A stretch of 64,000 bases of DNA from Citrobacter amalonaticus (GTDB lineage Bacteria > Pseudomonadota > Gammaproteobacteria > Enterobacterales > Enterobacteriaceae), in the NCBI RefSeq assembly GCF_002918555.1, contig NZ_PQMB01000001.1, forward strand, positions 992,087 through 1,056,086, in the 5' to 3' direction. The translations under genes and the position numbers were made by a program. The first letter of the stretch is position 1. Each line of letters starts with the position of its first letter. The notes below the pieces were generated by a model, which was not told the DNA's origin, did no database searches, and was given only the letters and a program-made list of their open reading frames with translations. Below, piece after piece: positions 36,144 to 45,863 of this stretch.

Positions 36144-37658
36144 CTAATGCGTGGATAGAATGGCCGACATTAATTCATCGACATTAACAGGGGCTAAAAG
36201 CTCGCGGGTAAACTCGCCGTTTTGCAGCAGCAAAATACGATCGCAAACTAAAGGCAGTTCTTCTATTTCGCTGGAAATGAAGATGACGCTTTTTCCTTCT
36301 GCGGCCAGCTCGCGCACGATACGATATATCTGCTGTTTGGCTTCGATATCGACGCCGCGCGTCGGCTCATCAAGGAGCAAAATTTCGCTTTCGGCATACA
36401 CCCAGCGTCCAATGACCACCTTTTGCTGATTGCCGCCCGATAACGTCCCGATTGCGGTCTGCGTATTTGCCGCTTTTACCGTCATCCTGCTCATCACCGC
36501 CGCCGTCAGCGCCTGGATCCGCTGCCAGTTCAATACGCCACGCTGACTCACCTTGTGTCGGTTGGTCATTACCGTGTTTTCATCCACGCCCAGTAGCGGA
36601 ATGATCCCCGCTTCTTTACGGTTTTCCGGGGTATAGCCCACGCCGCTTTTGAGCATTGCGGCATAATCAGGCTGCGAAACATTCACGCCGTTCAGCGTGA
36701 TTTCTCCGCGGGAAAACGACTCTAATCCAATGATTGCCTTGAGTAATTCGCTACGGCCAGATCCCAGCAGCCCTGCAATCCCCAGTACTTCGCCCCGGTG
36801 CAGCGTAAAGCTAATATTATGCAGCTTTGGCGGGTGGCATAATTGCGCAACCTGCAGAACCGGAGTCGTTAGCGAGATGCCGGGTTTAACCCGCGGGAGG
36901 TCGATATGTTCCCTGCCCAGCATCAGCGATACGATTTCCTGAGTGGTCGTGCTCTCCAGCGTAACATCCCCGGCGACCTGACCATCACGCATGATCGTTG
37001 CGCAAGAGGCGATACGGCGGATCTCCTCCATGCGATGACTGACATAAATCACGGCGACGCCCAGCGCTGACATCCGTTTTACCGCGTTGATCACCAGCTC
37101 AACTTCCGCATTAGCCAGCGAGCTGGTCGGTTCATCGAGAATAACCACCTGCGGCTGGCCTTTCATCACGCGGGCTATCTCCACCAGCTGCTTTTGTGCC
37201 GGACTCAACGTCCCGACTAAAGCATCGGGTGGAACATCAACACCGAGAGCCGCCAGTGCCTCTGTCGCCTGGCGAGCCATCATAGTCTGATTAATCATGC
37301 CATTACGACGCGGCCATTGACCAAGACAGAGATTTTCAGCAACCGTCAATCCCTCAACCAGACTCAGCTCCTGGTATACGGCTCTGACACCCAACTCCGC
37401 TGCGCGCCGCGTCAGCGTGGCATCGCTGCCCTCAAGGCGGGTTCCACCCAACCAAATTTCGCCGCTATCAGGACTCTCACTGCCGGTCAGCATACGAATG
37501 AGCGTGGACTTTCCCGCGCCATTTTTCCCCAACAGCGCCCGAACCTCACCTTTTGAGAGCGTAAAATCCACGTTATCCAGCGCCACGACGCCGGGATAAC
37601 GCTTATTTCCTGCGACTATTTTCGCGACCGGTGTCGTCGTTTTTTCACTTGCTGTCAT
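36144..37658 (-). CDS. yphE: YphE, sugar ABC transporter ATPase (two domains)
   Basis: A 504-residue fusion of two ABC domains: Walker A GKNGAGKSTLIRML, DEPTSSL, then AGLLGSGRSELLKA in the second domain, signature LSGGNQQKVVIGRW and DEPTRGVDIEAKQQ. This is the RbsA type. A GTG codon lies just before ATG 37658; I prefer the ATG because GAGGT is placed 9 bases ahead of it. Confidence 0.94.
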   Translation of the reverse strand: MTASEKTTTPVAKIVAGNKRYPGVVALDNVDFTLSKGEVRALLGKNGAGKSTLIRMLTGSESPDSGEIWLGGTRLEGSDATLTRRAAELGVRAVYQELSLVEGLTVAENLCLGQWPRRNGMINQTMMARQATEALAALGVDVPPDALVGTLSPAQKQLVEIARVMKGQPQVVILDEPTSSLANAEVELVINAVKRMSALGVAVIYVSHRMEEIRRIASCATIMRDGQVAGDVTLESTTTQEIVSLMLGREHIDLPRVKPGISLTTPVLQVAQLCHPPKLHNISFTLHRGEVLGIAGLLGSGRSELLKAIIGLESFSRGEITLNGVNVSQPDYAAMLKSGVGYTPENRKEAGIIPLLGVDENTVMTNRHKVSQRGVLNWQRIQALTAAVMSRMTVKAANTQTAIGTLSGGNQQKVVIGRWVYAESEILLLDEPTRGVDIEAKQQIYRIVRELAAEGKSVIFISSEIEELPLVCDRILLLQNGEFTRELLAPVNVDELMSAILSTH

Positions 37659-37691
37659 CACATCTCTACCTCAGTTAACGGACAGGAGTCA

Positions 37692-38675
37692 TCAGGGCAG
37701 ACCGTCGACATGCGTAGTCAGCCACTGCTTACCATCTTCAGATTTAACGTAGGTATCGATGTCCACAGGGATGATTTTGTTTGCCTGTGGGGTTTTATTA
37801 ATCACATTCATGGTTTGTGCGAAAACGGCATTGCCCATTTTCTTACCCGAAATGTCGACAACGGCTTTCAGCACCTGATAGCTTTGCAGTTCCTGAGCGA
37901 TTTCCGTTGTCATATCCGAGCCGAACACGGCAATTTTGCCCGCTTTCCCCTGATTGCGGACCGCTTTAACCGCTCCCAGCGTCGCCCCGCCAGACTCCCC
38001 CATAATGGCGTCCAGACTGGATGAGGAGATAATCAGCTTTTCGCCTACAGAGATGGCTTTATCGAGAACAGTTCCTTCCTGATTCGCGACAATCTGCATC
38101 CCCGGAACGCGTGCTTTTAGCGCCTCTTCAAAGCCTTTTCGCCGCTGCACGCAGACCTCGAACGCTTCACAGTTGATTATCGCAATTTTTGGGGCGCTGA
38201 TTTTTTGTGCAATAAAATAATCAGCCGCGGCCTCCCCCAGCTTTTTACCAAATTCAACCGGATCGCCAACCAGGTAGGCAGAGACATACTTGTCCACGCC
38301 TTTCTCATTGATACAGGTGTTGTAGCAAATCACCGGAATACCGGCTTCACTGGCCCGGCGAACCGCGCGGCTGCTGCCGTTTTCTGAAACGGCAGAGAGA
38401 ATAATGGCGTCCACGTTGCGCGCAACCAGCGTATCGATAAACGAACTCTCTTTGGAAATATCGCCCTGAGCATTGGTTTCAATGAGCTGAATTTTCGCCT
38501 GATTCTCCAGTGCCGCATCCTGAACGCCCTGACGTACGCCAGCGTAATACCCCTGAGTATCAAGGTAGATTGCACCGACGGTAATCTCTTTCTCTGCGCT
38601 AAAGCCGGGGAATGAAATACTCAACAACGTTAACAGTAAACATGAAAAAAATGAGACTACCTTATTTTTAGACAT
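37692..38675 (-). CDS. yphF: YphF, periplasmic sugar-binding protein
   Basis: A 327-residue class I binding protein with a signal peptide (VVSFFSCLLLTLLSISFPGFSA before EKEITVGAIY). Motifs: NVDAIILSAVSENGSSRAV, GIPVICYNTCINE, and DAIMGESGGATLGAV. The ORF is open 30 codons upstream, but ATG 38675 follows AGGAGG and starts the signal peptide. Ligand unknown. Upstream of it lies a 140-base spacer to yphG. Confidence 0.93.
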   Translation of the reverse strand: MSKNKVVSFFSCLLLTLLSISFPGFSAEKEITVGAIYLDTQGYYAGVRQGVQDAALENQAKIQLIETNAQGDISKESSFIDTLVARNVDAIILSAVSENGSSRAVRRASEAGIPVICYNTCINEKGVDKYVSAYLVGDPVEFGKKLGEAAADYFIAQKISAPKIAIINCEAFEVCVQRRKGFEEALKARVPGMQIVANQEGTVLDKAISVGEKLIISSSSLDAIMGESGGATLGAVKAVRNQGKAGKIAVFGSDMTTEIAQELQSYQVLKAVVDISGKKMGNAVFAQTMNVINKTPQANKIIPVDIDTYVKSEDGKQWLTTHVDGLP

Positions 38676-38815
38676 ACGTGCCTCCTGTAGGGTCAGGCAT
38701 TTATTGTTGTTTAGCTTCGGCGGAACATAAGCGTGCCGCCGGGCGATTTCACATATTCTAAACATCCCGAAGAAAGCGGCGGGTCAGGCCGCTCAAAGAT
38801 TACAGTAAACGTTCT

Positions 38816-41800
38816 TTAGTTAATGAGGTGCAGCACGAAGGGCATTGTCTGTCGAAACAGCGCCGCCTTCGCCCAGGCGGGATTGAGCGCTTCCAGCTCA
38901 GATAGCGCCTGCTCGTATCTTGATCCACCGCCCAGTCCTGCCGTCGCCAGAGAGCGCACAAGCAAACATTTCTCCTGATGCTGCTTTTGAATATCGGCAT
39001 ATAGCGAGAGGAGATCGGGTTGGGATACCGCGAAGAAATCGGCCTCCACCTGCTCAGCCTCCATGTGTTGCGACCATTGCAGCATATCGTTGAAAAGCTG
39101 GTGGCTGGCCGCGAGTTCACCCGTCATCCGCAAGGCAATACCTTGCCAGAAGAGGTAATCCACCGGCTGATCGTTGTAGTAGCTATGAATGTTGATAGTC
39201 CGATCGCCCCGCGCAGCTTTCTGGAAACACTCGACAGCACGCTCTTCCATACCCTGCTGCCGGGCGCAAATCCCCAGCCAGAACCAGATATCGTTATCGG
39301 TCTGACCCGGCAACCGTCCTTCGCTAAGGTTATCCGGATAGTGCAGCGCGGCTGTCAGCAACGCTTCAGCCTGCTGCGGACGCTGTTGCTGAATATGCTG
39401 CCAGGCTCGCAAAAGGTGATTGATAATAAACTGACTGGTTATTTTTCCTTCGCCACCTTCCCAGGGATGAAACTTACGCGAAGAAAGGATCCCGGCCGCG
39501 CGATCCGTTTTCCCGGCGAGATGCCAAAGATGCAGCAGCTCCGCCGTTAAATCGTCACGTTTCAGTGCCGTAGCGAGATTTGCCTCCAGCCGGGCAAGGC
39601 GTTTGCCTGGCTCTGCGGCAGTGAGCTTATCCAGCAGATCGCGCTCAAACAAAAGACGAGCGTCTTGCGGTTGTTGCTCACACGCTTTATCCAGATACGC
39701 CGTCGCCAGACTGGCATCAGACAGTTTATTCCACGCATGAATCGCCAGCCCTCGCCAGGCATCAGCAAAATCAGGAGCCATCTCCACACAACGCTGCCAC
39801 AGGTGAGTCGCTTTCTCATCGTTACGCCGACTGTAGTGGAAGCAGGCGAGCAGGTGCTGAGCAAAATAGCACTCTGTGACATTTTCCAGCGCCGCCACTT
39901 CCGGCAGCAGATTGGGAAAACGCACAAAGTCAGGAAACACCTCGCGCGCACGGTTTATCAGCGCAAGGCGCTCATTCCCCTCGCTCAAACTGGCTTGCAA
40001 ATAGAGCGGTAGCGTTTTCTGGCAGTTAAGCGCGGTCAGGACGGCTTTCGCCCGCTCAGTCATTCCCCAGTCCAGCAACAATCCGGCGGTCTGCAAGGCG
40101 TTAATATCCCGCGACTGGCAGACGCCCACCCAGCGGGCCATGTCCGATTCGGCTGCAGAGATCGTCGCTTTCACCCACCAGAAAGTGGGATTCAGCGGAT
40201 AGTCGCGCAGCAGGTTTTCGGTCTGTTGCAGCGCCTCGTCGCGACGACCGGTGAGGTGCAGTAATAATGTTTCGAGAGACAGCACATCCTGGTTGGTCTG
40301 ACACGCCAGCAGACTCTGCCGACAAAAATTCAGGGCATCATCGTAACGCTCATTTCGCGTAGCCAGCCTGGCAAGCCCATAATATCCGCCCGCTTTGCTG
40401 TTACCACTCCACACTGCCCGCCAGAAATCCTCCTGCGCATCGTGCCATTGCTGTAACCGTTCTCTGGCGCTGGCGCGGATCAGGCTTGCCTGCCCGCACT
40501 GCGGGTTTTTGTTCAGGCGATGCGCACGCGCCAGCGCCTGAGTGGCATAATCGCTCGCTCGTACGTAGTCGGCGCGATTATATTCCAGCATCGCCAGCGC
40601 CAGATTGCAGCGGTAATCCAGTGGATCCAGCTCAAGGCCGCGAAGGTAATAGTCGAAAGGTGAACGGCTGGCGTGGTGATATTGCTCCAGATGCTGGCCG
40701 ATAAACCACGCCTCATCCACGCTGCCGATCTCATCCGCACTTAGCGGGGCTTTCGCCACTTCCGGCAGCGGTATCTCCTGCGGCTGATGTTCCTGATAAC
40801 GCAATACGCTCCTGCCGTGGCGATCGGACAGCGTTATCGTCAGACGAGCGGGGTTAATCCCGGTTAACGTCCCCTGAATAACGGCGCATGGCATCAGCTC
40901 AATCACTTCATCCAGCAGCGGCTGCGGGTTCCCCTCTTCGCAAAGGGTAAGACGGTGGGCGGAAAGAGGAGAAATGGCATACACACCCCAGGCAATCCCC
41001 TCGTCATCACGCTGTAGTTTAATCACCGCATCACGCGAGGCGTTCTGTACCATGCCCAGCGAGTGGTAAGGCAGGAAGTATTGCTCAAAACGCTTTTCTT
41101 CAAACGGGTCCAGCCAGGTAAAATCCGGCTGGTTATCGGCAAAAATACCGGTCATCAGTTCGATATAAGGCCCATTCTCATCGGTCAGATTTTTATCCCA
41201 TGCCTGACCAAATTCGCTATACCCCCAGCTCCACTGTTTTTTCCCCGGCGCGATATGATGATCCGCAACATGCAGCAGCCCGCCATTTTCGTCATGGCAC
41301 CAGGCGCCGACAAAATCGTATTCTGACTTTTCCGCCATGTAGGAGGTCGGTACCGGAACATTTTTATAGCGAGAGATATCAACACCCGCCGAATAGTCCA
41401 CCTTGTAATACGTTCCGGTGGCGATCGGGAAGGCTGAAACCGCACGTTTGCCGTGATCAAACACCGCGGTGACATCCGGTGGAAAGACGCTTTGATGCCC
41501 GTCGCCGCCTTTCACTGCCGGATTCGCCCACCATAAGAAATGACGTGGCGTGGCATTGCTGTTGTAGACGCGACTGCCAATCTCCAGCGCTGCACGTTCC
41601 GGGCGCAGAGTAAATCCGGTCATCACCTGTAGCCCATGCATCGGCTCCGTCTCGCCAACCCACACTGTTTTTGAGCCATCGTCATTTTCGCTAATCGTAA
41701 AATCCACCGGCATATACGTAGTGGGCCGATGGTGCTGCGGCCAGTTGAACTCGATGCCCCCGGAGATCCACGGACCAAGCAGCCCCACCAGCGCGGGTTT

Positions 41801-42097
41801 GATAACGTCATTGTGATAAACGAAATCACGCTGCCTCACCTTATCCCATGCGCGATGCACGCGGCCCCCGAGCTGGGGCAGGATCATGATTTTGATATAA
41901 TCATTTTCCAGCCATACCGCCTGCCAGGCCTTTAACGTTTTATCCTCGCTCAGCGTATCCGTCACACCGTAGGGATATACGGCCCCGGAAGACCCCTGAT
42001 AAACCCGATTCTCCAGAAACATGGGATGTACATCCTGCGCCCCCGTTTCATAGGTCGGAATATGTACCGTCTCCTGCCAAACGTTTACTGAACTCAT
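38816..42097 (-). CDS. yphG: YphG, large DUF5107/TPR protein
   Basis: A 1093-residue cytoplasmic protein (no signal peptide). Residues from about 20 to 400 are beta-rich DUF5107 (PQLGGRVHRAWDKV, HFLWWANPAVKGGDGHQ, GYSEFGQAWDKNLTDENGPY), a fold related to galactose mutarotases; the remaining two thirds are tetratricopeptide-like helical repeats (NPTFWWVKATISAA, PDFADAWRGLAIHAW, DIWFWLGICARQQG). Similar proteins accompany sugar catabolic genes. It is first of the minus-strand yph genes and is divergent from yphH. Function unknown, but a mutarotase-like or sugar-handling role is likely. Confidence 0.92.
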   Translation of the reverse strand: MSSVNVWQETVHIPTYETGAQDVHPMFLENRVYQGSSGAVYPYGVTDTLSEDKTLKAWQAVWLENDYIKIMILPQLGGRVHRAWDKVRQRDFVYHNDVIKPALVGLLGPWISGGIEFNWPQHHRPTTYMPVDFTISENDDGSKTVWVGETEPMHGLQVMTGFTLRPERAALEIGSRVYNSNATPRHFLWWANPAVKGGDGHQSVFPPDVTAVFDHGKRAVSAFPIATGTYYKVDYSAGVDISRYKNVPVPTSYMAEKSEYDFVGAWCHDENGGLLHVADHHIAPGKKQWSWGYSEFGQAWDKNLTDENGPYIELMTGIFADNQPDFTWLDPFEEKRFEQYFLPYHSLGMVQNASRDAVIKLQRDDEGIAWGVYAISPLSAHRLTLCEEGNPQPLLDEVIELMPCAVIQGTLTGINPARLTITLSDRHGRSVLRYQEHQPQEIPLPEVAKAPLSADEIGSVDEAWFIGQHLEQYHHASRSPFDYYLRGLELDPLDYRCNLALAMLEYNRADYVRASDYATQALARAHRLNKNPQCGQASLIRASARERLQQWHDAQEDFWRAVWSGNSKAGGYYGLARLATRNERYDDALNFCRQSLLACQTNQDVLSLETLLLHLTGRRDEALQQTENLLRDYPLNPTFWWVKATISAAESDMARWVGVCQSRDINALQTAGLLLDWGMTERAKAVLTALNCQKTLPLYLQASLSEGNERLALINRAREVFPDFVRFPNLLPEVAALENVTECYFAQHLLACFHYSRRNDEKATHLWQRCVEMAPDFADAWRGLAIHAWNKLSDASLATAYLDKACEQQPQDARLLFERDLLDKLTAAEPGKRLARLEANLATALKRDDLTAELLHLWHLAGKTDRAAGILSSRKFHPWEGGEGKITSQFIINHLLRAWQHIQQQRPQQAEALLTAALHYPDNLSEGRLPGQTDNDIWFWLGICARQQGMEERAVECFQKAARGDRTINIHSYYNDQPVDYLFWQGIALRMTGELAASHQLFNDMLQWSQHMEAEQVEADFFAVSQPDLLSLYADIQKQHQEKCLLVRSLATAGLGGGSRYEQALSELEALNPAWAKAALFRQTMPFVLHLIN

Positions 42098-42212
42098 AAC
42101 GCCCTCAAAGTTAACAAGACATACTGGAGTGAAATAATGAGAGCAGTGTAATGGACAGAATTACGGGTTTTACGCACAATAATCACGCAATTTAGTTAAC
42201 AAGGTTTAGTGT

Positions 42213-43406
42213 ATGAAAGCCTGCATTAACAATCAGCAAATTCGCCATTACAACAAGGGTGTGCTGCTGGAGTACCTGTATCGCAAGAAACGAGCCAGCA
42301 AATCGACCCTCGCCCGACTGGCACAAATCTCGATTCCTGCCGTCAGCAATATTCTTCAGGAGCTGGAGGAAGAGGGACGCGTCGTAAATGTACCGGACGA
42401 CCGTCTGTCACGCGGCCATAGCAGCGGCGCCTGGCTTATCGCCCCGGAGGGTGACTGGACCTTATGCATGAACATCACGCCAACCAGTATCGAGTGCCAG
42501 CTTGGCAACGCCTGTCTGAGTCCAAAAGGCGACGTTGAATACCATGCGATTGACGCCCCCCATCCCCAGGCATTACTCGCGGCCATTGAGAAATGCTGGC
42601 ATCAGTACCGTAAAAATTGGCCTAATCGAAAAATCAATCTGGCGTTGGCGGTTCATGGACAGGTTGATGCGGGAACGGGCGTATCGCAGACGATGCCGCA
42701 GGCGCCCTGGAAACAGCCCGTGGAGTTGAAATACCTGCTGGAAGAAAAACTCAACGTGCGCGTCATGGTCGATAACGATTGTGTGATGCTGGCGCTGGCG
42801 GAAAAATGGCAAAATGACGGTCAGTATCGGGACTTTTGCGTCATCAATGTCGATTATGGTATTGGCTCCTCATTTGTTATCAACGACCAGGTATGGCGTG
42901 GCAGTCTCTACGGCAGCGGACAAATCGGGCACACGATTATCAACCCTGATGGCGTAGCCTGCGATTGTGGTCGATACGGTTGTCTGGAAACCGTGGCGTC
43001 CCTCAGCGCGCTAAAAAAACAGGCGAGAATGTGGCTAAAAACGCGCCCCGATCTCGCTGATAATCCTGAAGCGCTAACCATTGATGCCTTAATTGAAAAA
43101 TGGCAACAGGGGGATTTACGCCTTCATGCCTGGGTTGAAGACTCGGCCAACGCTATCGGGCTTAGTCTCTACAACTTCCTGAATACCTTAAATATAAATA
43201 ATATTTTGTTATACGGTCGCAGCTGTGGCTTTGGGGAAGAGTGGCTGAATATCATCATCAGGCAGACGGGATTTAACCCCTTTGATCATCGTGACGCGAC
43301 TCGCACCAGAGCAACGCAAATCGGCTTTGGCAAGCTGAGCCGCGCACAACAGCTGATGGGAATTGGTTATCTGTATGTGGAGGAGCAACTACAGACGCTT
43401 CGTTAA
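42213..43406 (+). CDS. yphH: YphH, ROK-family transcription regulator
   Basis: A 397-residue ROK repressor-type regulator with an N-terminal winged helix (KKRASKSTLARLAQISIPAV, residues about 26-60) and a C-terminal ROK domain containing the zinc motif CDCGRYGCLE and the DYGIGSSFV phosphate loop. Divergent from yphG across a 115-base spacer that must hold both promoters; the natural inference is that it controls yphGFEDCB in response to a sugar or sugar phosphate. Confidence 0.93.
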   Translation: MKACINNQQIRHYNKGVLLEYLYRKKRASKSTLARLAQISIPAVSNILQELEEEGRVVNVPDDRLSRGHSSGAWLIAPEGDWTLCMNITPTSIECQLGNACLSPKGDVEYHAIDAPHPQALLAAIEKCWHQYRKNWPNRKINLALAVHGQVDAGTGVSQTMPQAPWKQPVELKYLLEEKLNVRVMVDNDCVMLALAEKWQNDGQYRDFCVINVDYGIGSSFVINDQVWRGSLYGSGQIGHTIINPDGVACDCGRYGCLETVASLSALKKQARMWLKTRPDLADNPEALTIDALIEKWQQGDLRLHAWVEDSANAIGLSLYNFLNTLNINNILLYGRSCGFGEEWLNIIIRQTGFNPFDHRDATRTRATQIGFGKLSRAQQLMGIGYLYVEEQLQTLR

Positions 43407-43479
43407 TCGCTGAGGTACGTGGCAGAGCGCAATTTTGTGTATTACGTTTAAATCACACGTCTCTCATAACGAGCTGATT

Positions 43480-43902
43480 ATGAACACACTACGCTATTTT
43501 GATTTTGGATCTTCCCGTTCTCTGTTGCTGTTGATTGCCCGAATTGCACTGGTTTTGTTGTTTATTATTTTTGGCTTTCCTAAACTCACCGGTTTTGACG
43601 GTACCGTGCAGTACATGACCTCATTGGGTACGCCAGCGCCGACGCTCGCCGCCATTATCGCCGTGGTCATGGAAGTTCCCGCCGCGATTCTGATTGTGTT
43701 GGGCTTTTTTACCCGGCCACTGGCAGTGATATTCGTTGTCTATACGCTGGGTACGGCGGTCATCGGGCATCACTACTGGAATATGAGTGGTGAAGCGGTT
43801 GGCCCAAATATGATTAACTTCTACAAAAATATCAGTATTGCGGCAGGCTTCCTGCTGCTGGCGATTGCCGGTCCGGGGGCGATTTCTCTCGACCGACGCT
43901 GA
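43480..43902 (+). CDS. yphA: YphA, DoxX-family inner membrane protein
   Basis: A 140-residue protein with four membrane helices of the DoxX type ([72 protein letters not shown]). Start at 43480 gives the family N-terminus [10 protein letters not shown]; a frame upstream adds 15 codons without a good ribosome site. It follows yphH by 73 bases, in contrast with the alphabetic K-12 order, in which it lies before yphB. Confidence 0.92.
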   Translation: MNTLRYFDFGSSRSLLLLIARIALVLLFIIFGFPKLTGFDGTVQYMTSLGTPAPTLAAIIAVVMEVPAAILIVLGFFTRPLAVIFVVYTLGTAVIGHHYWNMSGEAVGPNMINFYKNISIAAGFLLLAIAGPGAISLDRR

Positions 43903-43941
43903 GTGACCAACCCTGATATAAGTTGACCGTTTTTTGTCTGT

Positions 43942-43973
43942 AAACGCCTGATGAACTTCATCGGGCGTTTTGT
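43942..43973 (+). terminator. Intrinsic terminator after yphA
   Basis: AAACGCCTGATGA (43942-43954) pairs with TCATCGGGCGTTT (43958-43970), one mismatch, with the short loop ACT and a following TT; the first strand of the stem starts with AAA, so it can act in either direction. Confidence 0.6.
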
Positions 43974-44107
43974 ATTTCAGGACCAGTTTACTCTTTTTTA
44001 ATATTCAGCCCGTTAAGCACAAATAAACCCGACGGTCACAGCAAACCCCGTCATGCTGTCTGGCGGCAAGCGCTTTTAGAGAAGAGATTAAACATGGAGA
44101 GAAGAAA

Positions 44108-44278
44108 ATGAACGATTTAAAGATAGTGCTGGCAGTTCTTTTATTATCCGGATGCGCCGCCCGGACGGCTAATCCCCCGCCCTCTCAGTCGCCTATGGAT
44201 GAATGCAGACAGGCACAGCAAAGCGGCGATTCCATCGCCAGCGCAGAGAAGTGTGGCGCTATCATGCGCGACCAGTAG
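44108..44278 (+). CDS. Small lipoprotein, 56 residues, unknown function
   Basis: A short gene: ATG 44108, stop TAG 44276-44278, preceded by GGAGAGAAG. The product starts with a charged N-terminus and a hydrophobic stretch ending in a good lipobox, LLLSGC, with lipidated C16; the mature part is AARTANPPPSQSPMDECRQ and ends GAIMRDQ, with two further cysteines (C33 and C49) that might form a disulfide. Residue 17 is Ala, not Asp, which favours outer-membrane sorting. It lies between terminator-like stem-loops and before glyA, so it may be transcribed alone. I do not recognise a named homologue. Confidence 0.65.
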   Translation: MNDLKIVLAVLLLSGCAARTANPPPSQSPMDECRQAQQSGDSIASAEKCGAIMRDQ

Positions 44279-44290
44279 CCTGAAATAACA

Positions 44291-44312
44291 AAGCCCACGC
44301 GAAGTGGGCTTT
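44291..44312. terminator. Bidirectional terminator between small lipoprotein gene and glyA
   Basis: AAGCCCAC (44291-44298) and GTGGGCTT (44304-44311) form an eight-base-pair stem; on the minus strand it is followed by TTGTTATTT, a fair terminator for glyA. Confidence 0.7.
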
Positions 44313-44333
44313 AGCAATAATGCCTGTTAAGGC

Positions 44334-45587
44334 TTACGCGTAAACCGGGAAGCGCGCGCAGATTTCCAGGACTTTCCCTTTGATGCGCTCAATAACCGCT
44401 TCATCATTGATATTGTCCAGAACGTCACACATCCAGCCAGCCAGTTCTTTAGCTTCTGCTTCTTTAAAACCACGGCGCGTAATAGCCGGAGAACCGATAC
44501 GGATGCCGGAAGTCACAAATGGGCTTTTCGGATCGTTCGGCACGCTGTTTTTGTTTACCGTGATATTGGCACGACCCAGCGCAGCGTCAGCTTCTTTACC
44601 GGTCAGGTTCTTATCAACCAGGTCCAGCAGAAACAGGTGGTTTTCAGTACCGCCGGACACCACTTTATAGCCACGGTTCAGGAACACTTCCACCATCGCT
44701 TTGGCGTTTTTCGCAACCTGCTGCTGGTAGACTTTGAACTCTGGCTCCATCGCTTCTTTCAGCGCCACCGCTTTCGCCGCGATAACGTGCATCAGCGGAC
44801 CACCCTGCGCACTAGGGAAAACGGCAGAGTTCAGTTTTTTGTACAGTTCTTCATCGCCACCCTTCGCCAGGATCAGGCCACCGCGCGGGCCAGCCAGGGT
44901 TTTGTGGGTGGTGGTGGTGACAACGTGAGCATGGGGAACCGGGTTCGGGTAAACACCGGCGGCTATCAGACCGGCGACGTGCGCCATGTCCACGAACAGG
45001 TATGCGCCGATGCTGTCTGCGATTTCACGCATTTTTGCCCAGTCAACCACACCGGAGTAGGCAGAGAAGCCGCCGATGATCATCTTCGGCTTGTGGGTCT
45101 GAGCCTGCTTCGCCATGTCTTCGTAGTCAATTTTACCGGACTCATCAATACCATAAGGGATGATGTTGTACAGTTTGCCAGAGAAGTTAACCGGGGAGCC
45201 GTGAGTCAGGTGGCCGCCTTGCGCCAGGTTCATACCCAGAACGGTATCACCCGGTTGCAGCAGCGCGGTGTAGACCGCGAAGTTAGCCTGAGAGCCGGAG
45301 TGTGGCTGAACGTTAGCGTAGTCTGCGCCAAACAGCTCTTTTGCGCGATCGATAGCCAGCTGTTCCACGATATCCACATATTCACAACCGCCGTAGTAGC
45401 GCTTGCCCGGATATCCTTCAGCGTATTTGTTGGTCAGCTGAGAGCCCTGTGCCTGCATAACGCGTGGGCTGGTGTAGTTTTCGGAGGCGATCAGTTCGAT
45501 GTGCTCTTCCTGACGTACTTTTTCCTGCTCCATAGCCTGCCACAGTTCGGCATCATAATCGGCAATGTTCATTTCACGCTTTAACAT
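44334..45587 (-). CDS. glyA: Serine hydroxymethyltransferase
   Basis: GlyA interconverts serine and glycine with tetrahydrofolate, providing most one-carbon units; PLP-dependent and cytoplasmic. The 417-residue product has the PLP-binding lysine in [20 protein letters not shown] and [10 protein letters not shown]. The ORF extends six codons upstream; ATG 45587 preceded by CAGGAG gives the family start [16 protein letters not shown]. Controlled by PurR from an operator at 45705-45720. Confidence 0.97.
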   Translation of the reverse strand: MLKREMNIADYDAELWQAMEQEKVRQEEHIELIASENYTSPRVMQAQGSQLTNKYAEGYPGKRYYGGCEYVDIVEQLAIDRAKELFGADYANVQPHSGSQANFAVYTALLQPGDTVLGMNLAQGGHLTHGSPVNFSGKLYNIIPYGIDESGKIDYEDMAKQAQTHKPKMIIGGFSAYSGVVDWAKMREIADSIGAYLFVDMAHVAGLIAAGVYPNPVPHAHVVTTTTHKTLAGPRGGLILAKGGDEELYKKLNSAVFPSAQGGPLMHVIAAKAVALKEAMEPEFKVYQQQVAKNAKAMVEVFLNRGYKVVSGGTENHLFLLDLVDKNLTGKEADAALGRANITVNKNSVPNDPKSPFVTSGIRIGSPAITRRGFKEAEAKELAGWMCDVLDNINDEAVIERIKGKVLEICARFPVYA

Positions 45588-45657
45588 CCGCATCTCCTGA
45601 CTCAACTAACGATAAAATTTTCGGCCTTAAAAGGCGGTCCGTAGGACAACGGCGAAC

Positions 45658-45663
45658 AGTATA
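45658..45663 (-). promoter_or_regulatory. -10 element of the glyA promoter
   Basis: TATACT on the minus strand, 71 bases before the glyA ATG. The -35 (CTGTTA or CCTGTT) is weak, as expected for an activator-dependent promoter. Confidence 0.5.
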
Positions 45664-45704
45664 ACTGAATCACTCTGCGATAACAGGTCTTGACAAAGGA
45701 TTTT

Positions 45705-45720
45705 ACGCAAACGATTACCT
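45705..45720. promoter_or_regulatory. PurR operator of glyA
   Basis: ACGCAAACGATTACCT matches the PurR operator consensus (ACGCAAACGTTTNCNT) apart from one or two bases. It lies about 45 bases upstream of the -10 of glyA, the position known in E. coli. Confidence 0.75.
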
Positions 45721-45863
45721 TCACGGCACGCAAGGCTTTGGCGAATGAAGACCTTATGAGTTTCAACGGATTTCTTTTCAGGTTTGTGATGCAGATTTTT
45801 CACGTTGTCACCCTAATTACACAAAGTGACAAAGAACCATTTACAGTGCAGGGGTATTTTTAT

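Noticed and set aside
43915-43985. Possible end of an insertion sequence after yphA
   Set aside because: The sequence is explained by a terminator stem-loop; no transposase remnant, terminal inverted repeat pair or target duplication is seen.
44637-45584. A 315-codon plus-strand frame opposite glyA
   Set aside because: Shadow of glyA; no motif, no ribosome site.
45700-45860. MetR sites between glyA and hmp
   Set aside because: No TGAA-N5-TTCA found with correct spacing, though regulation by MetR is known in E. coli.
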